From positions 62,001 through 126,000 of the forward strand of contig JAHZEL010000004.1 in assembly GCA_019421865.1 (NCBI GenBank): 64,000 nt of DNA, read 5' to 3'. This stretch comes from Desulfovibrionaceae bacterium (GTDB lineage Bacteria > Desulfobacterota > Desulfovibrionia > Desulfovibrionales > Desulfovibrionaceae). Under the pieces are notes generated by a model. It worked only from the letters and a program-made list of their open reading frames with translations, did not search any database and was not told the DNA's origin. The stretch's first letter is position 1, and every line of letters starts with the position of its first letter. A program made the position numbers and the translations under genes. Positions 35,505-44,834 of the stretch are shown in pieces.

Positions 35505-36842
35505 TCAGGAACGACCGGTATTCTTTCCGGCCGCGGCCGATTCTTCCAGTCCGGGACGAAGCTCGCCCATGGTTTCATAAAGATGCGCCAGCGCAATGAG
35601 GCAGTCGGCACGGGTGGAAATTTCCGCAAGTTCCGCATCGGAAAGCGCGGACTGCGCCGTAAGCAGATCCAGATAGGATCCCGTCTGAAGTTCGTAGCGC
35701 ATTTTCGCATCCGCATAGGACTCCTTGGCGCTCGCCACGGCCCGCTGGGAAACCTTGACGGCTCGATAGGCATCCTGCGTGGTCAGAAGCCCCGACCGCA
35801 CGGCATAGGCGCAGTTGTTCACCGAAGAGCGCACCGCCGCCTCCAGCGCAGAAATCTGCTGCTGGGCCTGCCGGGTCAGGAAAACGCGCCTGCCGCTGGA
35901 AAAAAGCGTCCAGTCCAGAGACAGACCGATTTCTCCGTAGGAGTAATCCTTCTTGCTGTAGCGGCTGCCCGCGGCGTCGAGATGGCTGCCGGTGGTGGAC
36001 CAGCCTACGATGGCCGAAAGCTGCGGCCAGAAGAGACTCTTCGTAATGCCGAGATCCTTGAAGGCGACTTCCACCGACTTTCTGGCCATGAGCAGATCCG
36101 GGCGATGCTCCAGCGCCTGCGCAAGACAGGCTTCCAGCGTGCGCCGGAACGGCTGCACGTCCAGATTGCCCAGAAACTGCGTTTTGGCATCCGGCGGCAG
36201 ATCAAGCAGGGTATTGAGCCTCGTCAGCCAGATGTCGCGGTCATTCTCATAGCTGATGAGAAGCGCTTCGGTCTGGGCAAGATCGGTTTCCGCCTGCAGC
36301 ACGTCAAGCCGAGGCCGCAGGCCGATGTTCCATGCCGTCTTCGCCATGTCGAGCTGCGCTCTGGCTCTTTCCAGAGAACGCTGCGTGCTGCTGATGGATT
36401 CTTCCGCCTTCAGATAGGAAATGAAGGCTTCCTGCACGCTGGCGGTCACGGACAGGCGCTGGGATTCCAGCTGCAGTTCCTGCAGCTCCACTTCCAGCGC
36501 AGCCTTCTGATAGGTATTGAGCAGATTGAAGCCCGTGAACAGCGGCTGGGAGGCCTGCACCGTCATGGTGGTGGCGTTCTTCTCGGATCGCGAGGAGCGT
36601 TCCTTGCTGTAGCGGGAGTAGCTGTAATTCACGCCGAGTTCAGGCCCGAAGGAACTGCGCGCCGCCTTGCGCGCCGACTCCGCCGCCTGCACCGAAAAAC
36701 CGGCGCTTTCCAGATCGGGATTTTTCTCAAGCGCCCGCATGACGGCGCTTTCCATGGAATATCCGGGCTCTCCGGCTTTGACGGACGGAGGCAAAAACAG
36801 TATACAGGCAAAAGCCGCACAACATACAGAACGCCAGAACAT
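35505..36842 (-). CDS. TolC-family outer-membrane protein
   Basis: Outer-membrane channel of 445 aa for type I secretion or drug efflux. A signal peptide (VCCAAFACILFLPPSVKA) precedes two outer-membrane efflux repeats: MRALEKNPDLESAGFSVQAA with GVNYSYSRYSKERS, and LAQALEHRPDLLMARKSVEV with LSLDWTLFSSGRR. Heptad-rich helices lie between. AGGAG precedes ATG 36842. No membrane-fusion protein or inner-membrane pump is adjacent. It is divergent from tolQ. Confidence 0.92.
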   Translation of the reverse strand: MFWRSVCCAAFACILFLPPSVKAGEPGYSMESAVMRALEKNPDLESAGFSVQAAESARKAARSSFGPELGVNYSYSRYSKERSSRSEKNATTMTVQASQPLFTGFNLLNTYQKAALEVELQELQLESQRLSVTASVQEAFISYLKAEESISSTQRSLERARAQLDMAKTAWNIGLRPRLDVLQAETDLAQTEALLISYENDRDIWLTRLNTLLDLPPDAKTQFLGNLDVQPFRRTLEACLAQALEHRPDLLMARKSVEVAFKDLGITKSLFWPQLSAIVGWSTTGSHLDAAGSRYSKKDYSYGEIGLSLDWTLFSSGRRVFLTRQAQQQISALEAAVRSSVNNCAYAVRSGLLTTQDAYRAVKVSQRAVASAKESYADAKMRYELQTGSYLDLLTAQSALSDAELAEISTRADCLIALAHLYETMGELRPGLEESAAAGKNTGRS

Positions 36843-37023
36843 GGGAATCTCCTTGAGGTGCCCGGATTCTAGCGCAAAAGGCGGTCTTCTGTCACTCCCT
36901 CCGCCCTCGGAAGGAGCGGATTTTTTCGTTGCATCCGGCGCCGCTCAAGCATATGAACAGAGCGGACCATCCCCCGTCGGCATGTTCTGTGCCGACAACC
37001 AATCGGATATTTTCGGAGCACTC

Positions 37024-37707
37024 ATGGACTACAACATTTTTTCCGTCTTTGCCAGCGCAAGTCTCGTCGCCCAGCTCATCATGGTCATTCTCGTGGCCCT
37101 GTCCATTCTCAGCTGGACCGTCATCATAGGAAAGATCGTCACGCTTTCCGCCGCCGAACGCAAGGCCTCCGCCGGCATTGCCCGCTTTACGGATGCCCCC
37201 GATCTTCGTCAGGCCGTTCAGAGCCTCGGAGGCGATCCCTCTTCTCCGCTGTATGCCGTCGCCCAGCACGGCGTGCGCGAATTCAACAACGGCAAGGAAG
37301 CCGGTGCCGATGAGAGCGTCGTGGTCGAAACCGTGCGCCGTGCCCTGAACCAGGGCGTTGGCCTTGAAATCGACCGTCTGCACAAGAATCTCTCCATTCT
37401 CGCCACGGCCGCGAACACCGCGCCCTTCATTGGTCTGTTCGGTACGGTCTGGGGCATCATGACTTCCTTCCACGCCATCGGCCAGATGAAGTCCGCCTCG
37501 CTGGCCACCGTGGCTCCCGGTATTTCCGAAGCTCTTATCGCCACGGCCATCGGTCTGGGCGTGGCCGTTCCCGCCACCATTGCCTACAACATGTTCCTCG
37601 GCAAGCTGGACAGTATTGAAACGAGACTCATCAACTTTGCCGGTATTTTCCTGAACCGCGTCCAGCGTGAAGTCAACGTGCACCGTTCCCGCGGCGGCGA
37701 CAGGTAG
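37024..37707 (+). CDS. tolQ: TolQ/ExbB-type proton channel protein
   Basis: Inner-membrane protein of 227 aa with three spans (about 12-38, 140-165, 175-200) that forms the motor with the next gene. The conserved ATAANTAPFIGLFGTVWGIM and PGISEALIATAIGLGVAVPA are intact. The start at 37024 has GGAG five bases upstream. The symbol is inferred from the cluster; ExbB is closely similar. Confidence 0.9.
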   Translation: MDYNIFSVFASASLVAQLIMVILVALSILSWTVIIGKIVTLSAAERKASAGIARFTDAPDLRQAVQSLGGDPSSPLYAVAQHGVREFNNGKEAGADESVVVETVRRALNQGVGLEIDRLHKNLSILATAANTAPFIGLFGTVWGIMTSFHAIGQMKSASLATVAPGISEALIATAIGLGVAVPATIAYNMFLGKLDSIETRLINFAGIFLNRVQREVNVHRSRGGDR

Positions 37708-37716
37708 GTCTGCGTC

Positions 37717-38160
37717 ATGGCCAGAAAAAAAGGCTTTGTTTCGGAAATCAACGTGACGCCCTTCGTGGACGTCATGATGGTGCTGCTCATCATCTTCATG
37801 GTCACGGCGCCCATGATGGACTCCGGACTCGACGTGGATCTGCCGCAGGCCAAGCAGGTGGACACCCTGCCGTCGGACTCCGAGCATCTCGTGCTCACCG
37901 TGCGTGACGACGGAACGCTCTATCTCGACACCTACGAAGTGCAGCTTGAGGAACTGGAAGAGCGCCTCGTGGCCATCGTGAAGGAAAAGGACCGTGCTCT
38001 CTTCCTTCAGGCCGACAAGAGCGTGCCCTACGGTCTTGTGGTGGATGTCATGGGCCGCATCAAGGCCGCAGGCATTGAAAAGCTGGGCGTGGTCGCCATG
38101 CCTTCCACGGAAGGCGCCACTTCCGCCGGATCTTCCGACGCCCGGCAGAGTCGCCGCTAG
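37717..38160 (+). CDS. tolR: TolR/ExbD-type protein
   Basis: Motor partner of 147 aa: a short cytoplasmic start, one transmembrane helix with the essential Asp in NVTPFVDVMMVLLIIFMVTA, and a periplasmic domain ending LGVVAMPS. It follows tolQ by 9 bases and precedes the TolA/TonB-like gene by 17. Together they use the proton gradient to act on the outer membrane. Confidence 0.92.
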   Translation: MARKKGFVSEINVTPFVDVMMVLLIIFMVTAPMMDSGLDVDLPQAKQVDTLPSDSEHLVLTVRDDGTLYLDTYEVQLEELEERLVAIVKEKDRALFLQADKSVPYGLVVDVMGRIKAAGIEKLGVVAMPSTEGATSAGSSDARQSRR

Positions 38161-38177
38161 ACGGCATAAAGAATCCC

Positions 38178-39191
38178 ATGCGAATAAGCAGTCTTTTCTT
38201 ATCCATACTGCTCCATCTGGCAGTGCTGGCCTTCATACTGTACGTGCCGCTGCGTCCTCCGCTGGACATCACGCGGCCGGTCTATCAGGTCAGTCTCGTG
38301 ATGGGCGCTCCGGGCGGTGAGAAACTGCCGTCTCCGGTTCTCGGAGCCCGCCCGCCCGTTACCGGCAAGCAGGTGGCTTCCACGGAAGCGGCTCCTTCGC
38401 CCAAGGCGGAACCCGCCCCCACGCCGAAGCCCGAGGAAATTCCCGTAACCCAGCCGGAACCGAAACCGGAACCCAAGCCTGAGCCGAAGCCCGAGCCCAA
38501 GCAGGATCCGGTCCAGATTCCTCAGCAGCCGAAGCCCGAAAAGAAACCCGAGCCCAAGCCCGAGCCGAAGCCGGAAAAGAAACCGGAACCTCAGCCCGAG
38601 AAGAAGCCGGATCCCAAACCGGAAAAGAAACCCGACCCCAAGCCGGAAAAAAAGCCTGATCCGACTCCGGAAAAGAAGCCCGAACAGAAGCCTGCCCAGA
38701 AACCCGCGCAGAAGGAACAGCCCAAGCGCGACAGCGGCAAGGACGCGCTTGCCGACGCTCTGGCCGCGGCCCGCAAGCAGGCCAAATCCAACACCTCCGG
38801 CAAGGGCAGCGGCACTTCCGCTTCCCGTGCGCTGGCCGATCTGGAAAAGCAGGTGGGGCGTACCGGCGTCGGCGGTGGCGGCGGTGAAGGCGACGGCCCC
38901 GGTGGCGGCGGCATCTATGATGTCTACGTCGCGCAGGTCATCCTCGCCATTCAGCCCAACTGGAGCATGCCCACCTACTCCCGCAACAACATGGTGGTAC
39001 AGGTGCGCATCAAGCTCGACAAGCAGGGCAACGTGCTCGACTGCCGCATTGAACGCTCCTCGGGCAGACCGGAATTCGATGCGTCCGCCATCAATGCCGT
39101 CATACGTACCAAAACCCTGCCCCCGCCGCCCACTCCGGCGCAGCAGGATCTCGTCGTCAGCTTCAATTCTCTGCAGATGATGGGGCGCTAA
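38178..39191 (+). CDS. TolA/TonB-like energy transducer with Pro-Glu-Lys repeat
   Basis: Protein of 337 aa anchored by one N-terminal span (residues about 5-23). Residues 92-182 are a long low-complexity spacer of KPEP, KPEKKPD and related units that can cross the periplasm. An Ala/Gly-rich stretch follows and residues about 250-337 form a TonB-C/TolA-C domain (RIKLDKQGNVLDCRIERSSG). The position after tolQ-tolR fits TolA, whereas the Pro-rich spacer and C-terminal domain are more like TonB, so no symbol is given. Confidence 0.85.
   Translation: MRISSLFLSILLHLAVLAFILYVPLRPPLDITRPVYQVSLVMGAPGGEKLPSPVLGARPPVTGKQVASTEAAPSPKAEPAPTPKPEEIPVTQPEPKPEPKPEPKPEPKQDPVQIPQQPKPEKKPEPKPEPKPEKKPEPQPEKKPDPKPEKKPDPKPEKKPDPTPEKKPEQKPAQKPAQKEQPKRDSGKDALADALAAARKQAKSNTSGKGSGTSASRALADLEKQVGRTGVGGGGGEGDGPGGGGIYDVYVAQVILAIQPNWSMPTYSRNNMVVQVRIKLDKQGNVLDCRIERSSGRPEFDASAINAVIRTKTLPPPPTPAQQDLVVSFNSLQMMGR
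38451..38723 (+). repeat. Coding repeat for the Pro/Glu/Lys spacer
   Basis: Short degenerate in-frame units encoding KPEP and KPEKKPD, about 270 bases, within the TolA/TonB-like gene. Such repeats can change length by slippage or recombination. Confidence 0.85.
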
Positions 39192-39258
39192 GCGCCCGCA
39201 TTCCCTTTCTTCAAGCGCCGGTTCCGATCCTCCGATCGGAGCCGGCTCTGGAGTTTTT

Positions 39259-39948
39259 ATGAACGCTCATCGTCTTTTCAGCAGCCGACTCCACGGAATG
39301 AGGGAAAGCTTTCCCGCCCGCCGTGCCGCCGGTTTCGCCCTTGCCCTGTCCCTTCTCATGCCTCTGCCCTGCTCCGCCTTCACGGCCGTTGCCGACACCT
39401 CCGGCGGCTACAGCTTCCAGGTACTCAATCAGATCATGCGGATATGGAAACAGCCTGCGGAGGCGCGGGGCACCGTCATGATGGAGCTGCGCATCGAGCC
39501 TTCGGGCGCCCTTGCCGACTGCTCCATACTGCAGCCTTCCCTCAGCCCTACGGCGGATGCCGCGCTCTGCGCCGCTGCCCACAACGCGGCCCCCTATCCC
39601 TACACGCCCTTCGGGGCGGAAGCCAGAGTATCGCTTGCCGCCGCCTACAGCACCGGTGAAACGGGAACGGCCGGAGCTCAGGCGCCGACCTACGCCGAAA
39701 TGCTCCGGCAATCCATCAGTCCCCATCTCATCGTGCCTCACGGCCTTTCCGGCAGCTGGACAACTGTGGTACAACTCGACGTATGGGCCGACGGCACCAT
39801 CAAGGACTGCCGCATCACCCGCCCGTCCGGCAACGCCGAAGTCGACGCCGCCGTCATGAGCGCCATACGTACGCCCGGCGTCATTTCCGCTCCGCCGGAA
39901 CATGCGGAGCAAAGAGTTTCGCTTTCGTTCACCCTCAGCGCACGCTGA
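39259..39948 (+). CDS. Periplasmic protein with two TonB-C-like domains
   Basis: Protein of 229 aa with a probable signal peptide (FALALSLLMPLPCSAF) and two similar domains: residues about 68-135 (VMMELRIEPSGALADCSILQ) and 160-229 (VVQLDVWADGTIKDCRITRP). Both follow the TonB/TolA C-terminal pattern, VxLxVxxdGxxxDCxIxxpSG, then a conserved Asp-Ala and a final strand. It lacks a membrane anchor and Pro-rich spacer, so it may bind the same outer-membrane or Tol partners in soluble form (inference). GGAG precedes the start. It sits where tolB would be expected. Confidence 0.75.
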   Translation: MNAHRLFSSRLHGMRESFPARRAAGFALALSLLMPLPCSAFTAVADTSGGYSFQVLNQIMRIWKQPAEARGTVMMELRIEPSGALADCSILQPSLSPTADAALCAAAHNAAPYPYTPFGAEARVSLAAAYSTGETGTAGAQAPTYAEMLRQSISPHLIVPHGLSGSWTTVVQLDVWADGTIKDCRITRPSGNAEVDAAVMSAIRTPGVISAPPEHAEQRVSLSFTLSAR

Positions 39949-39975
39949 TCACCGTCTGTTCTTCCGAGGAATGCC

Positions 39976-42513
39976 ATGAGCAGAACACGCCTCCCCATTT
40001 TGTTTCTTCTGCTGATTCTTCTCTCCCTTGCGCCGGCAAACGTCGGCGGCTTCGCCGCCTTTGCCGCCGAGGCCGATACGGCAGCGCAGCAGAACGGCGA
40101 CAACGCCCCCGACGCCAAGGCTCTGGCCGAAGCCGAAGCCAAGGCCCGGGCCGAAAACGAAGCCAAGGCCGCTGAAAAAGCCAAAAAGGAAGAAGAAGCT
40201 CGCGCCGCCGAGGCCGCCAAAAGCGTGCAGGAAGCGTGGGATGCTCTGCTGGCCACCCATAACGCAAGACTGGCCGGCATCATCGAACATTCCCAGACGC
40301 TGAAGGACGGACTGACCGAACTGGCCTCGGATACGAACCAGAGCATTTCTCTGCTGGAACAGGAATTCCAGAAGCTCGACGCCCTTTCTCAGGTGACCGG
40401 AAGCATGCCTTCCGACCTCACCGTGCTGGTGGAACGATTCTCCCGCATCAGAGACCGCATTCAGGCGCTCATCAAGCCGCTGCAGAATACGCAGTCCGAT
40501 CTGGAAAAGGAAAAGCAGGCGCTTGCTCTCCTGGAAAAGTCCCTGTCGGGCCAGAACTCTCCGGAAGTCAGCGGCAAGCTGACCAGCCGCCTCAGAGAAG
40601 CCAACAAAAACATCGACAACCTGAAAAACAGGTATGATCGCATCATATCTCCGGCCCTTGAGCTCATCCAGCAGGTGCAGGAACGCACCGACGAGCTCAT
40701 GAAGAACATGCCCACGCTCTGGAACAACTACTACTTCCAGTCTTCCGGGCACTTCTACGACGTGGTGGCCTGGGGCAGGGACATCCGCAATCTCGGCTCC
40801 CTGCGCGAGCTCTTCTCCCTGCGCGTGACGACCGAACTTCCCAACAGCATGCCCGCGCTGGTTTCCATGTTCGTGCGTCTGATCACCTCGCTGATGTTCT
40901 TCGTTCTCTTCGGCCTCGCGCTGCGTCACACGGCCAGAAAGAGACTTCCCGAACAGATGCAGGCCGGTGTGGATCGCGTCATGCGCAACAGCGCCATCTG
41001 GATCGTGCTCGGCATATCCATACACCTGGCCGCATGGGATGAAGGCAAGATGTATCAGATGATCGCCACCTTGGGTTCCATGAGCCTGTGCTGGGGCCAG
41101 ATGCTCCTCGCCTGGGATCTCTACGAATTCGAAAATCCCGAACGGTCCCGCCTCTCGCCGCTGTGGCCCATGTTCCCGCCGCTGCTCATAGGCATGGTGC
41201 TGCTCAACTTCGATCCCTTCCCGCTGTTCATCTGCGTGGTGTGGGTCATCGTGCAGGCCGTGGATCTGTGGAAAACACGCAGGCAGGCGCTTCCGGAACA
41301 GCCCCTTCCGCGCGCCATCATGCGGCTCTACACCATACAGCTCTGGATAACGCTCATCATCAGCCTTCTGGGATTCTCCCGCCTGTCCATTCTCCTCAGC
41401 ATGTGCTTCACTTCCATCACCGTGACCATCATGCTGTGCGTGTCCATCTTCAAGGTGGAACACCTCATCGAATCCTATCTGCCCAAGGAAGGCACCATTG
41501 CCGTCATGGCCAGTCTGGCCATGGCCCTCATCATGCCCGTCGTCCTTCTGATGGCCGTCATGGCCGCCGTGCTCTGGATTCTGGCCTACCCCGGCGGATA
41601 CTTCCTGCTTCAGCACATGGCGACTCTCGGCTTCAACATCGGCAACGTATCGCTGAACGCCATGCAGATTCTCAGCATCTTCATCGCGTTCTATCTGACG
41701 CGAGCCCTGCTCGCCGTGGGCAACACCTTCATGTCCGGCATGCAGGCTCAGATTTCCCGCATCTCCGTCTCCCTGCTCGCCCCCATACAGATCATCTACA
41801 AATGTCTGCTCTGGGCGGTCTTCGGCCTCTACGCCCTCAAGGCACTGGGCTTCAATCTGTCCAGCCTCTCCATCATTGCCGGCGGTCTCTCCGTCGGTAT
41901 CGGTATCGGCCTGCAGAACATGGTACAGAACTTCACCAGCGGTCTTTCCGTCATCTTCGGTCAGACCATACGTGAAGGCGACGTAGTGGAAGTCGGCACC
42001 ATCACCGGCGTGGTCAAGAAGATCAACATCCGCTCCACCATGGTGGAAACCTTCGACAACGCCATCATCTTCATCCCGAACTCCAGCTTCCTCAACAGCT
42101 CCTTCACCAACTGGACCCACAACAACCGCCGCGTGCGCAAGGAAATCGCCGTCGGCGTCGCCTACGGTTCCGACGTTAATCACTGCCTCGCCCTGATGCT
42201 GAAAATCGCGCGCGAGCATCCCAAGGTGCTGTACTATCCCGAACCGACGTCGTACTTCATCAACTTCGGCGCAAGCTCGCTTGATCTCATTCTCCGCTTC
42301 TGGGTGCGGGAATACAACGACGGCCTCGCCATCACTTCCGACATCCGCCTGAAGATCAACGAAGTCTTTGCCGCGGAAGGCATCGAAATCTCCTTCCCCC
42401 AGCTCGACGTGCATATGCGCACCGACAGCGACATCAACGCCGCTCTTGCGCAGAACGACGCCGAAAACGCTTCTGCAGAAGAACAGAACGAAGAAAAAAA
42501 GGAACAGGCCTAG
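39976..42513 (+). CDS. Large MscS-family mechanosensitive channel
   Basis: Protein of 845 aa. A signal peptide is followed by an Ala/Glu/Lys-rich helical stretch (about residues 45-85) and a periplasmic coiled coil (to about 260). Several hydrophobic spans follow, and then the MscS core: pore helix SLSIIAGGLSVGIGIGLQNM and beta domain EGDVVEVGTITGVVKKINIR with IIFIPNSSFLNSSFTNWTHN. This is the MscK/YbdG-like large type, opening on membrane tension or ionic change. It lies 27 bases after the double TonB-C gene on the same strand, so it is probably part of the tol transcript. Confidence 0.9.
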   Translation: MSRTRLPILFLLLILLSLAPANVGGFAAFAAEADTAAQQNGDNAPDAKALAEAEAKARAENEAKAAEKAKKEEEARAAEAAKSVQEAWDALLATHNARLAGIIEHSQTLKDGLTELASDTNQSISLLEQEFQKLDALSQVTGSMPSDLTVLVERFSRIRDRIQALIKPLQNTQSDLEKEKQALALLEKSLSGQNSPEVSGKLTSRLREANKNIDNLKNRYDRIISPALELIQQVQERTDELMKNMPTLWNNYYFQSSGHFYDVVAWGRDIRNLGSLRELFSLRVTTELPNSMPALVSMFVRLITSLMFFVLFGLALRHTARKRLPEQMQAGVDRVMRNSAIWIVLGISIHLAAWDEGKMYQMIATLGSMSLCWGQMLLAWDLYEFENPERSRLSPLWPMFPPLLIGMVLLNFDPFPLFICVVWVIVQAVDLWKTRRQALPEQPLPRAIMRLYTIQLWITLIISLLGFSRLSILLSMCFTSITVTIMLCVSIFKVEHLIESYLPKEGTIAVMASLAMALIMPVVLLMAVMAAVLWILAYPGGYFLLQHMATLGFNIGNVSLNAMQILSIFIAFYLTRALLAVGNTFMSGMQAQISRISVSLLAPIQIIYKCLLWAVFGLYALKALGFNLSSLSIIAGGLSVGIGIGLQNMVQNFTSGLSVIFGQTIREGDVVEVGTITGVVKKINIRSTMVETFDNAIIFIPNSSFLNSSFTNWTHNNRRVRKEIAVGVAYGSDVNHCLALMLKIAREHPKVLYYPEPTSYFINFGASSLDLILRFWVREYNDGLAITSDIRLKINEVFAAEGIEISFPQLDVHMRTDSDINAALAQNDAENASAEEQNEEKKEQA

Positions 42514-42538
42514 CACAGGTTCCCGTTCCTTCTCCGGC

Positions 42539-42572
42539 GCGGCCCGGATCGTCTTCAGACGATCCGGGCCGC
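42539..42572 (+). terminator. Hairpin after the tol/MscS operon
   Basis: A perfect 15-bp stem (42539-42553 with 42558-42572, TTCA loop). The following T-tract is broken, so termination may be incomplete. Confidence 0.65.
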
Positions 42573-42603
42573 TGTCGTATTTATGAGGCAGGCATCTTCC
42601 CGG

Positions 42604-42720
42604 CAGGCACACCTTCCGCCGTACCGGAACTGCCCCCGCAACTGCAAACAGCAGGGCGTTTTCAAAGGCTCGATTCATAGAGAAAACAGCATGACGTCCC
42701 GGTCAGTCCACGAGAGCCCG
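42604..42720 (+). promoter_or_regulatory. Fragment resembling a cobalamin riboswitch core
   Basis: CCGGAACTGCCCCCGCAACT and the following GCAAAC (42624-42649) match the most conserved block of cobalamin riboswitches almost exactly. The usual AGGGAA and GGTGxxAAxCC parts upstream and the GCCACTG and final AGACCTGCC-type parts downstream are absent or altered. No plus-strand gene follows, so it may be a decayed riboswitch or a chance match. Confidence 0.35.
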
Positions 42721-42786
42721 CTCCTTCTTCCTGCACGCCTGACTCCTGAACCGGCACGACGAGGAACCTGGCTTTCAGCATACGAA

Positions 42787-42833
42787 AACAGAGAACCTGC
42801 TGAAGAGAGAGCAATGCTGTCTCCGGCAGGTTC
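42787..42833 (-). terminator. Probable terminator of the amidase gene
   Basis: GAACCTGC and GCAGGTTC arms enclose an inner GAGA/TCTC pairing; on the minus strand TCTGTTTTC follows. Confidence 0.5.
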
Positions 42834-42862
42834 CCTTTCGGAAAAAGAAGCTGAACGATCCG

Positions 42863-44122
42863 CTACTGTCCGAGCAGGCTGCGGGCGTAGTAATGAATGC
42901 CGTTGGCCATGCCCTGCGCAAGATTCTGACGATACTTGCTGGTCTTCAGTCGGGAGGCTTCGGTCTTGTTGGTGCAGTAGCCCACCTCCACCAGAATGCT
43001 GGGCATGGAGGAGCCTACAAGCACAAAGAACGGCGCGCCCTTCACGCCGCCGTCGCGGGCGGAAACGCCGCCCTTCTTCAGGGCGCTCAGCATGTACTTC
43101 TGTACCCGCTCCGCAAGCCTGCGGGATTCCGTGGTCCGGGCTCCCGTCAGTATTTCGGTCAGGATCTTGTCCATATCGCCGAGGCGGCCGCTGTCGGCGT
43201 TTTCCACCATGGCAAGACGGCTCACCGAACTGCTGCGGGCAAAGTCGAGAATATAGGTTTCCGGACCGCTGATGGACGTATTTTCCGAAGCGTTCACATG
43301 GATGGAGACAAAAAGGTCCCCCTTCTTCCGCTTGCTGAAGTTGACGCGCTCCGACAGAGACACCCAGGTATTGCCAGTTCTCGTCATATGCACCTTGTAG
43401 CCGAGCTTTTCCAGAATGGTCTTCAGGCGCTTGGCGATGTCCAGATTGACGTCCTGTTCCACTACACCGTTGTGCATGGTGCCCGGATCACGACCGCCGT
43501 GCCCGGGATCGATGATGACGGTGCGGACGGAAAGTCCGAGCTGGGCCGCCAAGCCCGCGCTCGACGAGGGCACCGACGGCGGTTCCTTGGCGGAAGCCTT
43601 GGCCTTGTCGCTCTTGCCATCCATGTTTTCCCGATATTCGGCGGCTATTTTTGCGTGGTCGGCCCTGAAGTAGCGACGGGCAATGTGTTCCAGATGCACC
43701 CGGGCCTTTTTCTGATCGCCCAGAAGCTCATTGCAGACGACAGCCGCACGAAACAGTGCGTCATCCGCCAGCGCGCTGGACGGAAATTTGCTGGCCGTCT
43801 GCTCGTACACGGAAACGGCATTTCTGGCGTCCACGCTCGATTTTGTGACCTTGGCCTTTTCCTCAAGCGCCACACCGCAGCGGAACAGTGCCGCTGCACG
43901 CAGATGCCATTTGGGATTGTTGTCATAGGCCTTGCGGAAGGCGTCCGCACAGGCCTGCCAGGTATTCGGCCCTACATTGTCGCTGGACTGAAGGCGGGTC
44001 AGCTGCTCCTTGGCCTTTTCATAATCGGGAGGATTGGCCGCCAGCGCAGAAGAGACCACGCAGAACAGGCAGCAGGTCAGGGCCAGACAGAGCAGGACAA
44101 AAAAGCGACGTTGATGGGACAT
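42863..44122 (-). CDS. N-acetylmuramoyl-L-alanine amidase (Amidase_3)
   Basis: Periplasmic zinc amidase of 419 aa that cuts septal peptidoglycan. A signal peptide (LCLALTCCLFCVVSSALA) is followed by a TPR-like helical region to about residue 175 in place of the AMIN domain of AmiC. The catalytic domain has VIIDPGHGGRDPG (zinc His), NGVVEQDVNLDIAKR (zinc Glu), LFVSIHVNASEN (zinc His) and SILVEVGYCTN (catalytic Glu). It stands alone on the minus strand, with no LytM activator nearby. Confidence 0.92.
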   Translation of the reverse strand: MSHQRRFFVLLCLALTCCLFCVVSSALAANPPDYEKAKEQLTRLQSSDNVGPNTWQACADAFRKAYDNNPKWHLRAAALFRCGVALEEKAKVTKSSVDARNAVSVYEQTASKFPSSALADDALFRAAVVCNELLGDQKKARVHLEHIARRYFRADHAKIAAEYRENMDGKSDKAKASAKEPPSVPSSSAGLAAQLGLSVRTVIIDPGHGGRDPGTMHNGVVEQDVNLDIAKRLKTILEKLGYKVHMTRTGNTWVSLSERVNFSKRKKGDLFVSIHVNASENTSISGPETYILDFARSSSVSRLAMVENADSGRLGDMDKILTEILTGARTTESRRLAERVQKYMLSALKKGGVSARDGGVKGAPFFVLVGSSMPSILVEVGYCTNKTEASRLKTSKYRQNLAQGMANGIHYYARSLLGQ

Positions 44123-44516
<394 letters not shown>

Positions 44517-44526
44517 TTATACATGC

Positions 44527-44560
44527 AAAGGCCCGTTGTTCAGACGGGCCTTTTTCTTTT
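44527..44560 (+). terminator. Terminator of tRNA-Gly
   Basis: A perfect 10-bp stem, AAAGGCCCGT/ACGGGCCTTT, followed by a T-rich tract. Confidence 0.9.
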
Positions 44561-44779
44561 ACTGCTTTCCCACTCTTTCCGGTGCAGATTCCGCACTCTT
44601 CCCTGCACCTCAGCGTTACCTGCGAAAGCCTCGTAGGTCGCCGTCTCTTCGTGAACAAAGTCATCCCGCCGGCAGAGCTTTCACCACTGCCCTGGCACAT
44701 GATCTTCGCCCGGACTTTCTTTTCTCTTCCCGGTAACACGACCTTTTCGTTCTCCGAAAATAGACGCCCTTTCAACGAC

Positions 44780-44814
44780 AAACGCCCCGCCTTCTAAAAA
44801 AAGACGGGGCGTTT
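44780..44814 (-). terminator. Terminator of the alanine symporter gene
   Basis: A perfect 10-bp stem, AAACGCCCCG/CGGGGCGTTT (44780-44789 and 44805-44814), about 20 bases after the stop codon. Confidence 0.75.
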
Positions 44815-44834
44815 TCATACGAAGAAAAGCAGGA

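Larger units (their letters stand above)
42514..42862. other. Intergenic region between the MscS-type gene and the amidase
   Basis: About 350 bases between converging genes. It holds the hairpin after the MscS gene, a fragment resembling the cobalamin riboswitch core on the plus strand, and a probable terminator of the amidase gene. Confidence 0.6.
44517..44834. other. Intergenic region after tRNA-Gly
   Basis: About 320 bases with the tRNA terminator at one end and the symporter terminator at the other. No gene was recognised between them, and no att-like direct repeat of the tRNA end. Confidence 0.5.

Noticed and set aside
38451..38723. CRISPR-like or tandem DNA repeat
   Set aside because: The repetition is degenerate and in frame, encoding the Pro/Glu/Lys spacer of the TolA/TonB-like protein.
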